Assembly (NCBI GenBank): GCA_937899265.1
Contig: CALBPV010000134.1
Location: forward strand, 1-16,651
Reading direction: 5' to 3'
Origin: an uncultured Bacteroidales bacterium
GTDB lineage: Bacteria > Bacteroidota > Bacteroidia > Bacteroidales > UBA3663
Length of the DNA: 16,651 bases
Numbering within the stretch: position 1 is the first letter of the stretch; each line of letters opens with the position of its first letter. The notes below the pieces were generated by a model. That model did no database searches. It was not told the DNA's origin and worked only from the letters and a program-made list of their open reading frames with translations. Shown piece by piece: positions 7,795 to 15,740 of this stretch. The position numbers and the translations under genes were made by a program.

Positions 7795-8445
7795 TTAAGC
7801 CCATAAAGCAAGGGACCAAATAAGAGAGGAGAGGACGCTGAGACCGAAGGAAATAGCTCCCGCAATGTCCCAATTGTGCTGAGTCCGAATGAAATCCTGA
7901 GCCGAGGACCAGGAGCCTCTCTCCCATGCCAAACGACGTCCTTTCACGCCTAAATAAATGCATACGAAGGGAGCTAACGGCCAAGCAACGATATTTATCA
8001 GAATAATCCACCAACATCCGTTGAAGAGACCCCACAGACCGGACAATCCGAATGCGCCCCAACTCCAATTGTCAAGCTGGAGATTGGCATCGGACGAAAC
8101 TCCGGCATTGTGGGCCGCTTGCCGGGCCGGAGACATGGGTTCTGAGGGCTGAGACTGAGGCTGTGACACCTCTTGCCGGGGAGGAAAGAAAGTGTCAATC
8201 TGATTCCAACTGAGGGGGTATTTGCCTGCAAGGATAATCTGATCCCCCCGATGGATGGGAACCGCACGTTTGTGAACCATGACATTGTTAATCATGGTTC
8301 CATTGGAGCTGGTGTCGCGAAACATCAGCTCCGACCCGTCGTAATAGATAGCCCCGTGACGGGAACTGGCATAACGGCAACGCTCGTCCAAGTAGATGTC
8401 GCTATTCTTGTCCCGCCCGACGGTGACTTCTCGGAGATTATTCAT
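7795..8445 (-). CDS. FHA-domain protein with C-terminal membrane domain (216 aa)
   Basis: An N-terminal FHA domain (about 5-80) has the phosphothreonine-binding signature intact: GR (10-11), SSRH (27-30) and SSNGT (46-50). A Pro/Gln/Ser-rich linker (88-120) follows. The C-terminal part (125-216) starts with NWSWGAFGLSGLWGL and contains about two to three hydrophobic segments (134-166 and 195-214) separated by a short polar loop with VKGRRLAWERGSW. That layout resembles small DUF2628-like membrane domains, a tentative match. The protein would hold a phosphothreonine reader on the cytoplasmic face, unlike the single-helix FHA proteins in the same operon. It starts 11 nt after the secreted repeat-protein gene and ends 16 nt before phosphatase 2. 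It is probably an adaptor recruiting phosphorylated partners to the membrane. Confidence 0.88.
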   Translation of the reverse strand: MNNLREVTVGRDKNSDIYLDERCRYASSRHGAIYYDGSELMFRDTSSNGTMINNVMVHKRAVPIHRGDQIILAGKYPLSWNQIDTFFPPRQEVSQPQSQPSEPMSPARQAAHNAGVSSDANLQLDNWSWGAFGLSGLWGLFNGCWWIILINIVAWPLAPFVCIYLGVKGRRLAWERGSWSSAQDFIRTQHNWDIAGAISFGLSVLSSLIWSLALWA

Positions 8446-8456
8446 AACAAATTATA

Positions 8457-9737
8457 TTATCTCACAATGAACATGTATGTATCCTTGGTCCGTGAATTGT
8501 AAAGAGCGTATGCCCCTTTCTCATCGATGGTGTACTCAGCTTTGACGGTTCCGTTGCTGCTGGTTTCCAGCGATGCAGGGCGCACCACTTTGTTGACCAA
8601 AGAACGATAGTCAAAATAGTAAACATCGCCGCGTTTTTTGACGGTCTCTTTCTGAATGCGTACCACCTGATACTGTTCCACATTGGTTCCTGCTGCAGGT
8701 GCGAGATATTCCACACTGACCGTAACCGATTGTTTGCCATTGAGCGGCAACGTTATCTTTTGGCTGAGGCTGTCGATGATGAATTTGTCACCTTCCTCCC
8801 GGACAGACAGCGCCTCGGCCAACTGGCGGTTTATGCTCAGTTCGTTGGGTTTCAGTTTGACATCAAACAAGATTTTCTCCTTGTCGTTGGCAACCTTGCG
8901 GACGGTACGGATATCCGAGATGCGCACGCTTTGGATGGTTCCATATTCATCGCGCATGAGGAAAGCATCGTTCGATGCGTCATCCGATGAATAATCCTGT
9001 TCAATCACCAGACCGCGGATTTCGCCGTTCTTGGTATCGATGACATCCAAAAGGGGAGTCTGCTCCAGAATGTCCTGTTTGAGATTGATGGCTCGGTAAT
9101 TGCATTTCAGAATGTCATCGAACAGAAACGTCTCGACAACACCGTCGGCACTGAGAACGCTGATGGTATGCTGAGTCTCGCCGGCGTACTCCCCCTCATA
9201 GCGGCGACCGTCCTTCAACTGATAGATACGATTGATGCCGGAAAGAGCCATTTTGGCACGTCTTTGTCCCTCTACGGTCGAGACATCTTCCCAACTCAAC
9301 TCATAACGGTTGGGGGTCAGTTCCAGAAATTTCACAATCGTTCCCCGTTCCAAAAGACGCACCTTCTTGAATTCCTTGACGGAACGGAAAGGCAAGGAAA
9401 CAAGATTGGTAGCCTGGAATGCCTGCGGATTGAGGTTGATGTCTGTGAGCAGAAGCGATTCTCCTTGGAATCCCTCGTTGCTTTCACCCCACTGGACCCA
9501 CACAGAGTCCAACTGCTGGCGGGAAACAGCAAACGACTGTTGATTGGACACCCATTTATTGTCGAGAACAACCATAGCTTGGTCTGTTTCAACTACAAAA
9601 TTACCGTTGCCAGACTGGCTGCTGATATAACCCTGATATACAGAGCCGTTCTTCATCGTGATGCGTTGTATGGTCTTGGCTTCCGCAAAAGCACAAGCAA
9701 GCACGATAATGCCAAATATCAATCCTAAACGTTTCAT
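8457..9737 (-). CDS. Secreted protein with repeated small beta-barrel-like units (426 aa)
   Basis: A signal peptide occupies residues 1-20 (hydrophobic LIFGIIVLACAFA, cleavage near AEA), with no lipobox. I recognise no named family. The sequence contains about four copies of a beta unit of the form 'I-x-x-I-x-x-K-N/D-G-x-x-Y-x-G', a loop, then 'V/I-x-x-D-I-x-x-V'. They lie near 22-60 (RITMKNGSVYQGYI), 126-155 (VRLLERGTIV, then EDVSTV), 168-215 (IYQLKDGRRYEGEY, then DDILKC) and 229-280 (VIDTKNGEIRGLVI, then SDIRTV). Such units suggest SH3- or Sm-like barrels. The C-terminal part (285-426) looks like a separate beta domain. I chose the ATG at 9737 because it gives a clean signal peptide; the frame stays open to 9779 inside the upstream gene. 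Its place between two FHA genes suggests an extracytoplasmic partner, perhaps a substrate of the upstream protease. Confidence 0.8.
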   Translation of the reverse strand: MKRLGLIFGIIVLACAFAEAKTIQRITMKNGSVYQGYISSQSGNGNFVVETDQAMVVLDNKWVSNQQSFAVSRQQLDSVWVQWGESNEGFQGESLLLTDINLNPQAFQATNLVSLPFRSVKEFKKVRLLERGTIVKFLELTPNRYELSWEDVSTVEGQRRAKMALSGINRIYQLKDGRRYEGEYAGETQHTISVLSADGVVETFLFDDILKCNYRAINLKQDILEQTPLLDVIDTKNGEIRGLVIEQDYSSDDASNDAFLMRDEYGTIQSVRISDIRTVRKVANDKEKILFDVKLKPNELSINRQLAEALSVREEGDKFIIDSLSQKITLPLNGKQSVTVSVEYLAPAAGTNVEQYQVVRIQKETVKKRGDVYYFDYRSLVNKVVRPASLETSSNGTVKAEYTIDEKGAYALYNSRTKDTYMFIVR

Positions 9738-9759
9738 TTTCTGACTAAAAATATATTCA

Positions 9760-11292
9760 TTAATCTTCTTCAACTGCATAAGGTGCCTCTACAATCTCCT
9801 GAACGTATTTGGCCAAAATACCGAAATTGAATCCTTGTGTGCCGGCGATACCGGCATTCAGAACACCCACCAGCTTGCCGTACTTGTTGAAAATGGGCGA
9901 GCCGCTGGCACCGCCAATAGTGGCAGCACTGTGTTGGAAACTATATCGCATAGGTTTTTGGGTAACTTTGCCGTCATGATCCACTGCCTGCATGCCGTTG
10001 ACAGACTTGAAGTCTTGCGTTGCCGACGGAGCTGGGAATCCGAGCGTGTAAACATAGGTGCCGTTCTTCAGATTGTCAGGATTCACGTCCATGGAATCTT
10101 TAATATTGACATATGAAGCTCCTGCGGGTAATTCACTCCTTAAACTCTGAAGCAATGCAACATCTTTCTCGGGATTGGAGCCGGCAGAAAGGGTACGACA
10201 GGAAACCATATTTTCGCTGGAATAATATTTCCCCTGTTGTACAAATACGATGCCATCACTCACACCTTTCACTTTGACACGATCCACGAAAGCCTGATCG
10301 GTTGTGCCATACGTGGCGCGCAGAAATTCCTCGCGACAATATTTCTCGAGGGCATCTTTCATGTCTTTAGCCTCTTCAAAGAGCCAAGGCTTCACCACAT
10401 GAAGATTGGTAATAATCATACCGTCTTTGGAAACAAAGAATCCCGTACCGAAATAGGAACCATATTTCACCTTTGCCTCATCGGTAATCATATCGTAAGG
10501 CAAAATATGGGGACCCTTCTTATCGGTATAGAACAACAATTTTTTGGGCAATGGGAAACTCTTGAGTGTAGAAAGGTCAACACCGTCACAGGAAATTTCG
10601 AAATGGTACAATCCCTGAAGTAAAACGACAGACGTGCTGTACCGCGCATATAATTTCGACTCATCCATCTCTGTTACACCAGGTGTAAAAATGCCCGATT
10701 TCCAAAGTCCAATGCCTGCGGCTGCCAAAACGATGATGGAGGCTGCGATACCGACAATTTTCTTCCATGCATCGTTGGGCCACGGAATGGAACGGCTCAA
10801 GTCTGCAGGCACTCCGCCGCAGACCACCGCGCTGTTCTTCTTGATACGAACGGCCGTGTTGGGTGTAATCTTCTGGCCGTCAACGGTCGTTCCGTTTTTG
10901 GAATGGTCGAAAATATAGAACTTGCCGTCCTTGCCCTGCTTCACCGTCGCGTGATAGCGGCTTACGGTAGCTCCGGAGAGCTGGATTGTATTTTTGAAAT
11001 CCGAACCGATGCTGTAAATAGCCTTGTAAGCCGAATTGTCTTCGGGTTGGGGCATTTGGGCCCACGACAATTCGACATCGGCAAAACGCACGGCATCACC
11101 CCGTCGGATGTTGATTTGCTTACCGGGTTTAATCGGCTGATTCATAACAAAGGTACCGTTGCGGCTACCCTTGTCTTCCAAAAGCAAGTCTCCGCTATCC
11201 ATCATCGTTATCTCTGCGTGCAGAGAACTCACTTTTTCGCTCCTCAGAACGATGTCGTTACCGGGATCACGGCCAATCTTGATAATTCGCAT
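9760..11292 (-). CDS. FHA-FHA-TM-trypsin-like serine protease (510 aa)
   Basis: Two cytoplasmic FHA domains precede a transmembrane helix and an extracytoplasmic trypsin-like (S1C/HtrA-type) protease. FHA1 (1-72) is canonical, with GR (7-8), SSLH (22-25) and SRNGT (43-47). FHA2 (88-155) keeps SRYH (111-114) and SKNGT (131-135), but its Arg is replaced in GS (96-97). The helix is at about 178-197. The protease has GTGFFVS (282-288) and a complete triad: H298 in TNLHVV, D377 in EKDVALL and S463 in GGASGSP. There is no PDZ domain. A long insertion lies between His and Asp (about 301-360). It may link cytoplasmic phosphorylation to proteolysis across the membrane, in either direction. It begins 48 nt after the membrane FHA gene and ends 22 nt before the secreted repeat-protein gene. 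Confidence 0.93.
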   Translation of the reverse strand: MRIIKIGRDPGNDIVLRSEKVSSLHAEITMMDSGDLLLEDKGSRNGTFVMNQPIKPGKQINIRRGDAVRFADVELSWAQMPQPEDNSAYKAIYSIGSDFKNTIQLSGATVSRYHATVKQGKDGKFYIFDHSKNGTTVDGQKITPNTAVRIKKNSAVVCGGVPADLSRSIPWPNDAWKKIVGIAASIIVLAAAGIGLWKSGIFTPGVTEMDESKLYARYSTSVVLLQGLYHFEISCDGVDLSTLKSFPLPKKLLFYTDKKGPHILPYDMITDEAKVKYGSYFGTGFFVSKDGMIITNLHVVKPWLFEEAKDMKDALEKYCREEFLRATYGTTDQAFVDRVKVKGVSDGIVFVQQGKYYSSENMVSCRTLSAGSNPEKDVALLQSLRSELPAGASYVNIKDSMDVNPDNLKNGTYVYTLGFPAPSATQDFKSVNGMQAVDHDGKVTQKPMRYSFQHSAATIGGASGSPIFNKYGKLVGVLNAGIAGTQGFNFGILAKYVQEIVEAPYAVEED

Positions 11293-11340
11293 AATGTTAT
11301 GTATTTTATGGGTTTATACTCTTACTGATAAGTTAATTGT

Positions 11341-11973
11341 TTACAAGCGGTATTTCGAAGCATTGGAAGGAGTCTCTTCTGTCTTGGTGTCCTTCTCCTT
11401 TTCGTCCGATTTCCGGGTGTTGTCTTTCTCTGTCCCGGTCTTGCCGTGCTTGGTGTTAGCCTCCTGCTCTGTCTTTTGCTTTTCTGCCTCTTTCTCGGCG
11501 TTTTGTTTCTCTGCCTCTTGCTTCTCGGCATCGGGAGTCTCCTTCTCTGTCTCCTTATCCTTGTTCAGCGTATTTTCGGGATTGGGAGCAGGAGCAGGGG
11601 CAGGGGCTTCGGCAGGAGTCGGTGCCGGAGAATCCGAAAAGGCCATATAGGCCCAGACACCTCCGCCGATGACAATCACAGCGGCAATAGCGGCTATCAC
11701 ATATTTTTGATAGCCCGTAGGATTGGGGATGGCATTCCAATCCATCTGTGCCACATGGGCAAAGGAGACATTGTCCTTGCGGGTGACCGGCACGGGTACA
11801 TTTCTCGATATCCGGATACCGTTGATATAGGTTCCGTTCTGACTCTGGTCCATGATGGTCATTTTGCTACCCGGACCTACGGTGAGCACTGCGTGACGTC
11901 GGCTGATGACATCCGTGCTGTCGTTAATCACGATGTCGCAACCTTTTTCTCGTCCGATTGAATACGATCTCAT
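11341..11973 (-). CDS. Membrane FHA-domain protein with charged extracytoplasmic tail (210 aa)
   Basis: A canonical FHA domain (2-75) carries GR (7-8), SRRH (24-27) and SQNGT (44-48). After a short linker with PTGYQKY, a transmembrane helix spans about 91-112. A Pro/Ala-rich stretch (115-132) follows, then a low-complexity Lys/Glu-rich tail to the C-terminus (135-200) that is probably extended or helical and could cross part of the periplasm. I chose the ATG at 11973 because the FHA fold starts there at once, as in the FHA-protease protein, and it lies 16 nt after the phosphatase 1 stop. An in-frame ATG at 12057 would overlap that gene by 68 nt. It probably reads phosphothreonine on the kinases or their targets. 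The tail's function is unknown. Confidence 0.9.
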   Translation of the reverse strand: MRSYSIGREKGCDIVINDSTDVISRRHAVLTVGPGSKMTIMDQSQNGTYINGIRISRNVPVPVTRKDNVSFAHVAQMDWNAIPNPTGYQKYVIAAIAAVIVIGGGVWAYMAFSDSPAPTPAEAPAPAPAPNPENTLNKDKETEKETPDAEKQEAEKQNAEKEAEKQKTEQEANTKHGKTGTEKDNTRKSDEKEKDTKTEETPSNASKYRL

Positions 11974-11989
11974 ATTGATGTGTAATTGA

Positions 11990-13027
11990 TTATTTGGTTT
12001 CTGAATTATCGGATTTTGTATTATCGGCATTATCGGCTTTCGCTCCCTGATCAGCATTTTTGAGAGACGCTTCCTTTTCGGTGTCCTTGTCGTTCGGGGA
12101 GTTCACTTGTTCTGTCGCCGGAGTTGCGGACTCCGTCTTTTTGTCTCCGCTGAGGAGCACTATATTGAGAATCAGACTGGCAATGCAGACAACGCCCAAT
12201 ACCGCAATGATGATTTTTGTTTTCTTGTTCATAGGAGGTTCTTTTAGGGAATTTTTCTTCGTTTCTATCAGCAACAATGTCAAGTTGTCGTGCCCGCCGC
12301 CGCCATTGCGGCCTGCGTTGTCAACACCGGTTGCAATGTCATCGGTCAAAGCTCCGAGAGCTGTTTTGCGATTGGACAGTTTCTCGATGAGCGCCGATTC
12401 GGGCATCGTGCCGTGAATGCCGTCGCTGCAAAGCAGGAATCTGTCACCCTTCTGATAGAACACTTCTTCGATGCTCACTTCAACATCGGGTTTGATGCCC
12501 AACGCACGGGTAATAATATTCGACTGGGCCGAAAGACGGGCTTGTTCTTCGGTGATAACGCCCTGTTTCACCAAATCGAAGACCATGCTGTGGTCGAAGG
12601 TGCGGAAGACTTTCTTTTTGCCCCGGATTTGATAGCACCGGCTGTCGCCCACATGAGCCACCAGAGCACTCTCCTCGGTGAAGAGAGCCACAACAGCTGT
12701 GGAACCCATTCCTTTCAACTGGGGTTCGGCTGAGGCACGGGCGATAATCGCCATGTTGGCATTGCGGATGGCTTTAATCACAATGTTGGCCAACTCCTCA
12801 TCCTCTTGCGCCTCTTGAACACTTTGGATAATCGTTTCGACGGCAATGGACGAAGCCGTTTTACCTCCGGGACCACCGCCCATACCATCGCACATCACAG
12901 CCAGAAAACCGTGACCGGTCTCGGCGGAGCCGTAAGAATCCTGGTTTTCGGCACGACCTCCGATTCGCGACTCTGCAAATCCTACCAGAAAATCCGTGTT
13001 GTCGGTGCGAAGCTGTTTTAGTTCCAT
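11990..13027 (-). CDS. Membrane PP2C-type Ser/Thr phosphatase 1 (345 aa)
   Basis: The catalytic PP2C domain (1-256) has its metal-binding and core motifs intact: GRAENQD (24-30), CDGMGG (46-51), GDSRCY (127-132), CSDGIHG (200-206) and GGHDNLT (244-250). A transmembrane helix follows at about 271-293, then a short, charged Asp/Lys/Asn-rich tail (295-345) outside the membrane. It is closely related to phosphatase 2 in this operon but lacks that protein's coiled coil and long tail. It should remove phosphate from Ser/Thr on proteins modified by kinases 1 and 2, whose genes lie directly upstream (9 nt from the kinase 2 stop). Most bacterial PP2Cs paired with PknB-type kinases are soluble, so the membrane anchor is a distinguishing trait. 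Confidence 0.93.
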   Translation of the reverse strand: MELKQLRTDNTDFLVGFAESRIGGRAENQDSYGSAETGHGFLAVMCDGMGGGPGGKTASSIAVETIIQSVQEAQEDEELANIVIKAIRNANMAIIARASAEPQLKGMGSTAVVALFTEESALVAHVGDSRCYQIRGKKKVFRTFDHSMVFDLVKQGVITEEQARLSAQSNIITRALGIKPDVEVSIEEVFYQKGDRFLLCSDGIHGTMPESALIEKLSNRKTALGALTDDIATGVDNAGRNGGGGHDNLTLLLIETKKNSLKEPPMNKKTKIIIAVLGVVCIASLILNIVLLSGDKKTESATPATEQVNSPNDKDTEKEASLKNADQGAKADNADNTKSDNSETK

Positions 13028-13036
13028 ATTTGTTTA

Positions 13037-14056
13037 TTAAATGATTAGCAATAATAACACGATAATCAGAGCAACAAAGCCTGTGACCCAAAGAATGGTC
13101 GAAAGAGTATGTTCCTGGACATAGTTGCTTATCTTGTCGCTTACGGAAGGGTCGGGCAGGAGCGACTCGCGGATGGCCTGCTTGAATTCCAAAGCCGTCT
13201 GGTAACGTTTGTCCTGATCCTTGTTGGTAGCCTTCCATATCACCCTCATCAGTTTGAAGGGAATCTTGGGATTGGAGGGCAGAGGCTCTTTGATTTGCTT
13301 GGTGAGCGTGTCCACCTCCGTGCTGCACGACATGGGATTCTTGCCCGTCAGCAATTCGTAGAAGGTAATGCCCAATTCGTAGATGTCCGTCGTGGCATTG
13401 ATGCGAGCCTGCGCATTCTCTTCCCGGAGAATTTGTTCAGGAGCGGAATACTCCGGCGTTCCGATGAAACCATAGGAAGAAAACTTGTTGCCCCCGTTCA
13501 TGCGGGCAATTCCCAAATCCATCAGACGAACATTGGAGTTGTTCTCCACCATGATATTGGAGGGTTTGATGTCCCTGTGAACCACTCCGCGGGAATGCGC
13601 ATAATCAAGAGCATCCAGAACGGAATAGACAGCGTGACAAATCTTCTCCACACGACGGGGATCGTTTTCCAATTGACGGACATAATTGTCGATGTTCTCG
13701 CCTTGCACAAAATGGCTCAGGATGAACACCGGGCCATAGTCCGGCGCATACTCACAATAACCCACCATTTCCACCAAGTTGGGATGACGGAAGGCGAGAG
13801 ATGCTTCCTGCCGTGCCCGCTCGCGAATCATTTTGCTGCTCGAGTAGGCACTCTTCACCTTCTTGATGGCAATGGGCTCGCCGGTTTTGCAACGGAACCC
13901 CTTATAGACATCACCCATGGCACCTCCGCCGATGTGCGACTTCTCGGGGTCATAGCAATACCACTCTCCCATCACCTTGAGATAGATGAAGGGGTCTCCC
14001 GGACGCTGTACTACAGAGTTGGAAGGTTGAGGCTGTTGCGATTGTGGATAGGGCAT
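13037..14056 (-). CDS. Tail-anchored Ser/Thr protein kinase 2 (339 aa)
   Basis: A canonical Hanks-type kinase domain occupies about 35-300: glycine loop GGGAMG (43-48), AIKK with K65, helix-C Glu in RQEAS (82-86), catalytic loop HRDIKPSN (160-167), DLG in place of DFG (180-182), TPEYSAPE (200-207) and the RYQTA motif near the end. It opens with a Pro/Gln-rich stretch (1-20). A single hydrophobic segment (319-339) ends the protein, so it is tail-anchored with no sensor domain outside, unlike kinases 1 and 3. It is the only kinase here with the normal catalytic-loop Lys, so it may be the main active enzyme or the activator of the other two. It starts 6 nt after the kinase 1 stop and ends 9 nt before phosphatase 1. 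Confidence 0.93.
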   Translation of the reverse strand: MPYPQSQQPQPSNSVVQRPGDPFIYLKVMGEWYCYDPEKSHIGGGAMGDVYKGFRCKTGEPIAIKKVKSAYSSSKMIRERARQEASLAFRHPNLVEMVGYCEYAPDYGPVFILSHFVQGENIDNYVRQLENDPRRVEKICHAVYSVLDALDYAHSRGVVHRDIKPSNIMVENNSNVRLMDLGIARMNGGNKFSSYGFIGTPEYSAPEQILREENAQARINATTDIYELGITFYELLTGKNPMSCSTEVDTLTKQIKEPLPSNPKIPFKLMRVIWKATNKDQDKRYQTALEFKQAIRESLLPDPSVSDKISNYVQEHTLSTILWVTGFVALIIVLLLLII

Positions 14057-14062
14057 AGCGGT

Positions 14063-15703
14063 TTATTGATTTATACTTGCGGCGTCAAGTTCTTTCGCTG
14101 CTTCAAGTTGGGCTTTGGCTTCTTCGGCGGTTTTCAGAGCCGATTTGCTCTTTTCCAAATAAGCATCGTCATGCTGACGCGAAGATTCTGTCACTGCCTT
14201 GGAAAAATACTCTATGGCTTTGTCAATGTCGCGCACATAACCTTCTGAGCGTCCACGACCTCCGAAATAGTCCTTGCCCAATTCGTAGAGCGCTTTGTAA
14301 CTGCTTTGATCCTGACTGATGCAGAGTTCCAACAACTCGTGGGCTTTGATGTTGTCAATTTCTATATTGGCCAACTTACGCATTTCGACGACGGATTTGA
14401 CAATCACATCTTTGTCGGTCTTGCCCTCAAAGTAAAGACGGCTCAACAACAGCGTAGCCTCGGCATACCCCTTTTGGGACAATTCCTCAAGGTATTTAAG
14501 TCCCTTGGGAGCACTGTTGCTGTGCAAAAGCTCAAGCGCGGCATTGAAAGTGGTGGTGTCGGCAGAAGTGAGATGATTTTCGACAACGGGAACGGAGGAT
14601 TTTTGAGACGGGCGATTTGCCTGCTCTTCGGCAACATAAACCGCGTTCGGCTCCCCGCCGGACTTGGGCCAAAGTGCCACTGCGGCTCCGATGAGTGCCA
14701 CGCCTGCCACTCCGGCGGCAATGATACTCTTCTGCTTGTTCCATTGGAAAGCTGATTCTTTGAGATTCTCCGGCAGACGCTCCAAGGCCACTCTGAATTC
14801 TGCCGCACTCTGATATCGGTCGGCACGATTTTTCTGGGTGGCCTTCTCCACAATCTTGCGAAGTTCTTTGTTCTTCACCAAATGGAGCGGCAGTTTGTTG
14901 TGTATCTGCTTGTGGAGCACCTCGTGACGGTCTCCCTCGAAAGGCGTGTGACCCACTATGCACTGGAAAAGCAGAATGCCGATAGCATAAATATCCGTCG
15001 TAACACCCTGACTTTTGATGTCGCCCAACACCAATTCCGGAGCGGCATATTCGGGTTTGCCCATGAATACACCGGCCACCGTGAGCGACTTGTCGTTGGT
15101 GGTGAGAGAACGCAACTGCTTGGCGATGCCGAAATCTATCAGTTTGACATGGCCGTCGCGCGTGACCATGATGTTCGTCGGGTCTATGTCACGGTGGATA
15201 TAGCCCGCATCGTGGAGTGACATCAAGCCGGTCAATACTCTTCGGATTACCTGAATGGCGAAACGATAGACATCCTTCCGATAGTCGTCGTACAGCTTTT
15301 GTGCGTATGCAACCACCTCTCCTTTCCTATCCAGAAACTTGCCTTGCAGCATGTCGTCGAGTGACACGCCCTCCAACAGTTCGCTCACCACATGGTAATG
15401 TTTGACTCTCTCGCCCAGCACATCTTTTGTCTCTGTTTCGATGAAGCCCAGCATTTCTACGAGATTGTCGTTGCGTATCTGGATGGAAGCCTCTCTTCGA
15501 GCACGTTCAATGGCACTCTCAGGCAGGTCATCGTACATGAATTTGATGGCCACCTTGCGTGTCATTCCGCTTCGTTCATCCACACAGCGCCCCTCATAGA
15601 CCTTGCCCATGCCTCCTACACCCAGCGGTTCCGACTCGGTGTCGAATTCATAGTAAAGTCCCAGTTTTGCTTCTGTTTTACCCTGAAGTTTCTGAATTGA
15701 CAT
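14063..15703 (-). CDS. Membrane Ser/Thr protein kinase 1, atypical catalytic loop, Sel1-like exterior (546 aa)
   Basis: The cytoplasmic Hanks-type kinase domain (about 15-312) has glycine loop GVGGMG (28-33), K54 in VAIK, helix-C E71, DFG (190-192), a Thr/Ser-rich activation loop (200-209) and APE (221-223). The catalytic loop is HRDIDPTN (170-177): catalytic D172 and N177 are present, but the standard Lys is D174. A transmembrane helix spans about 326-345. Outside, residues 385-505 contain helical Sel1/TPR-like repeats (for example GLKYLEELSQKGYAEATLLL and a second near 470-505), followed by an Ala/Glu/Lys-rich helix (510-546). Such repeats usually bind proteins and may sense an envelope partner. 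The domain is collinear with kinase 3. It follows the first FHA gene by 37 nt and precedes kinase 2 by 6 nt. Confidence 0.93.
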   Translation of the reverse strand: MSIQKLQGKTEAKLGLYYEFDTESEPLGVGGMGKVYEGRCVDERSGMTRKVAIKFMYDDLPESAIERARREASIQIRNDNLVEMLGFIETETKDVLGERVKHYHVVSELLEGVSLDDMLQGKFLDRKGEVVAYAQKLYDDYRKDVYRFAIQVIRRVLTGLMSLHDAGYIHRDIDPTNIMVTRDGHVKLIDFGIAKQLRSLTTNDKSLTVAGVFMGKPEYAAPELVLGDIKSQGVTTDIYAIGILLFQCIVGHTPFEGDRHEVLHKQIHNKLPLHLVKNKELRKIVEKATQKNRADRYQSAAEFRVALERLPENLKESAFQWNKQKSIIAAGVAGVALIGAAVALWPKSGGEPNAVYVAEEQANRPSQKSSVPVVENHLTSADTTTFNAALELLHSNSAPKGLKYLEELSQKGYAEATLLLSRLYFEGKTDKDVIVKSVVEMRKLANIEIDNIKAHELLELCISQDQSSYKALYELGKDYFGGRGRSEGYVRDIDKAIEYFSKAVTESSRQHDDAYLEKSKSALKTAEEAKAQLEAAKELDAASINQ

Positions 15704-15740
15704 GTTCCGTGTTGCTTTATTCTCTTGTTATTCTGCGAAA

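Noticed and set aside
7779..7865. Upstream start for phosphatase 2 at 7865
   Set aside because: It would overlap the FHA gene by 71 nt and adds 29 residues with no counterpart in phosphatase 1. The ATG at 7778 aligns with the paralogue.
9738..9779. Upstream start for the secreted repeat protein at 9779
   Set aside because: It puts 14 polar residues before a good signal peptide and overlaps the protease stop.
11974..12057. Upstream start for the membrane FHA protein at 12057
   Set aside because: It overlaps phosphatase 1, and the added residues (Ile/Pro/Asn-rich) fit no FHA fold. The start at 11973 places the FHA strand at residue 2, as in the protease gene.
13109..14248. Long plus-strand open frame (379 codons) opposite kinase 2
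   Set aside because: It is antisense to a clear kinase gene with all motifs. The translation shows no domain pattern, and such frames arise from G+C-rich coding sequence.
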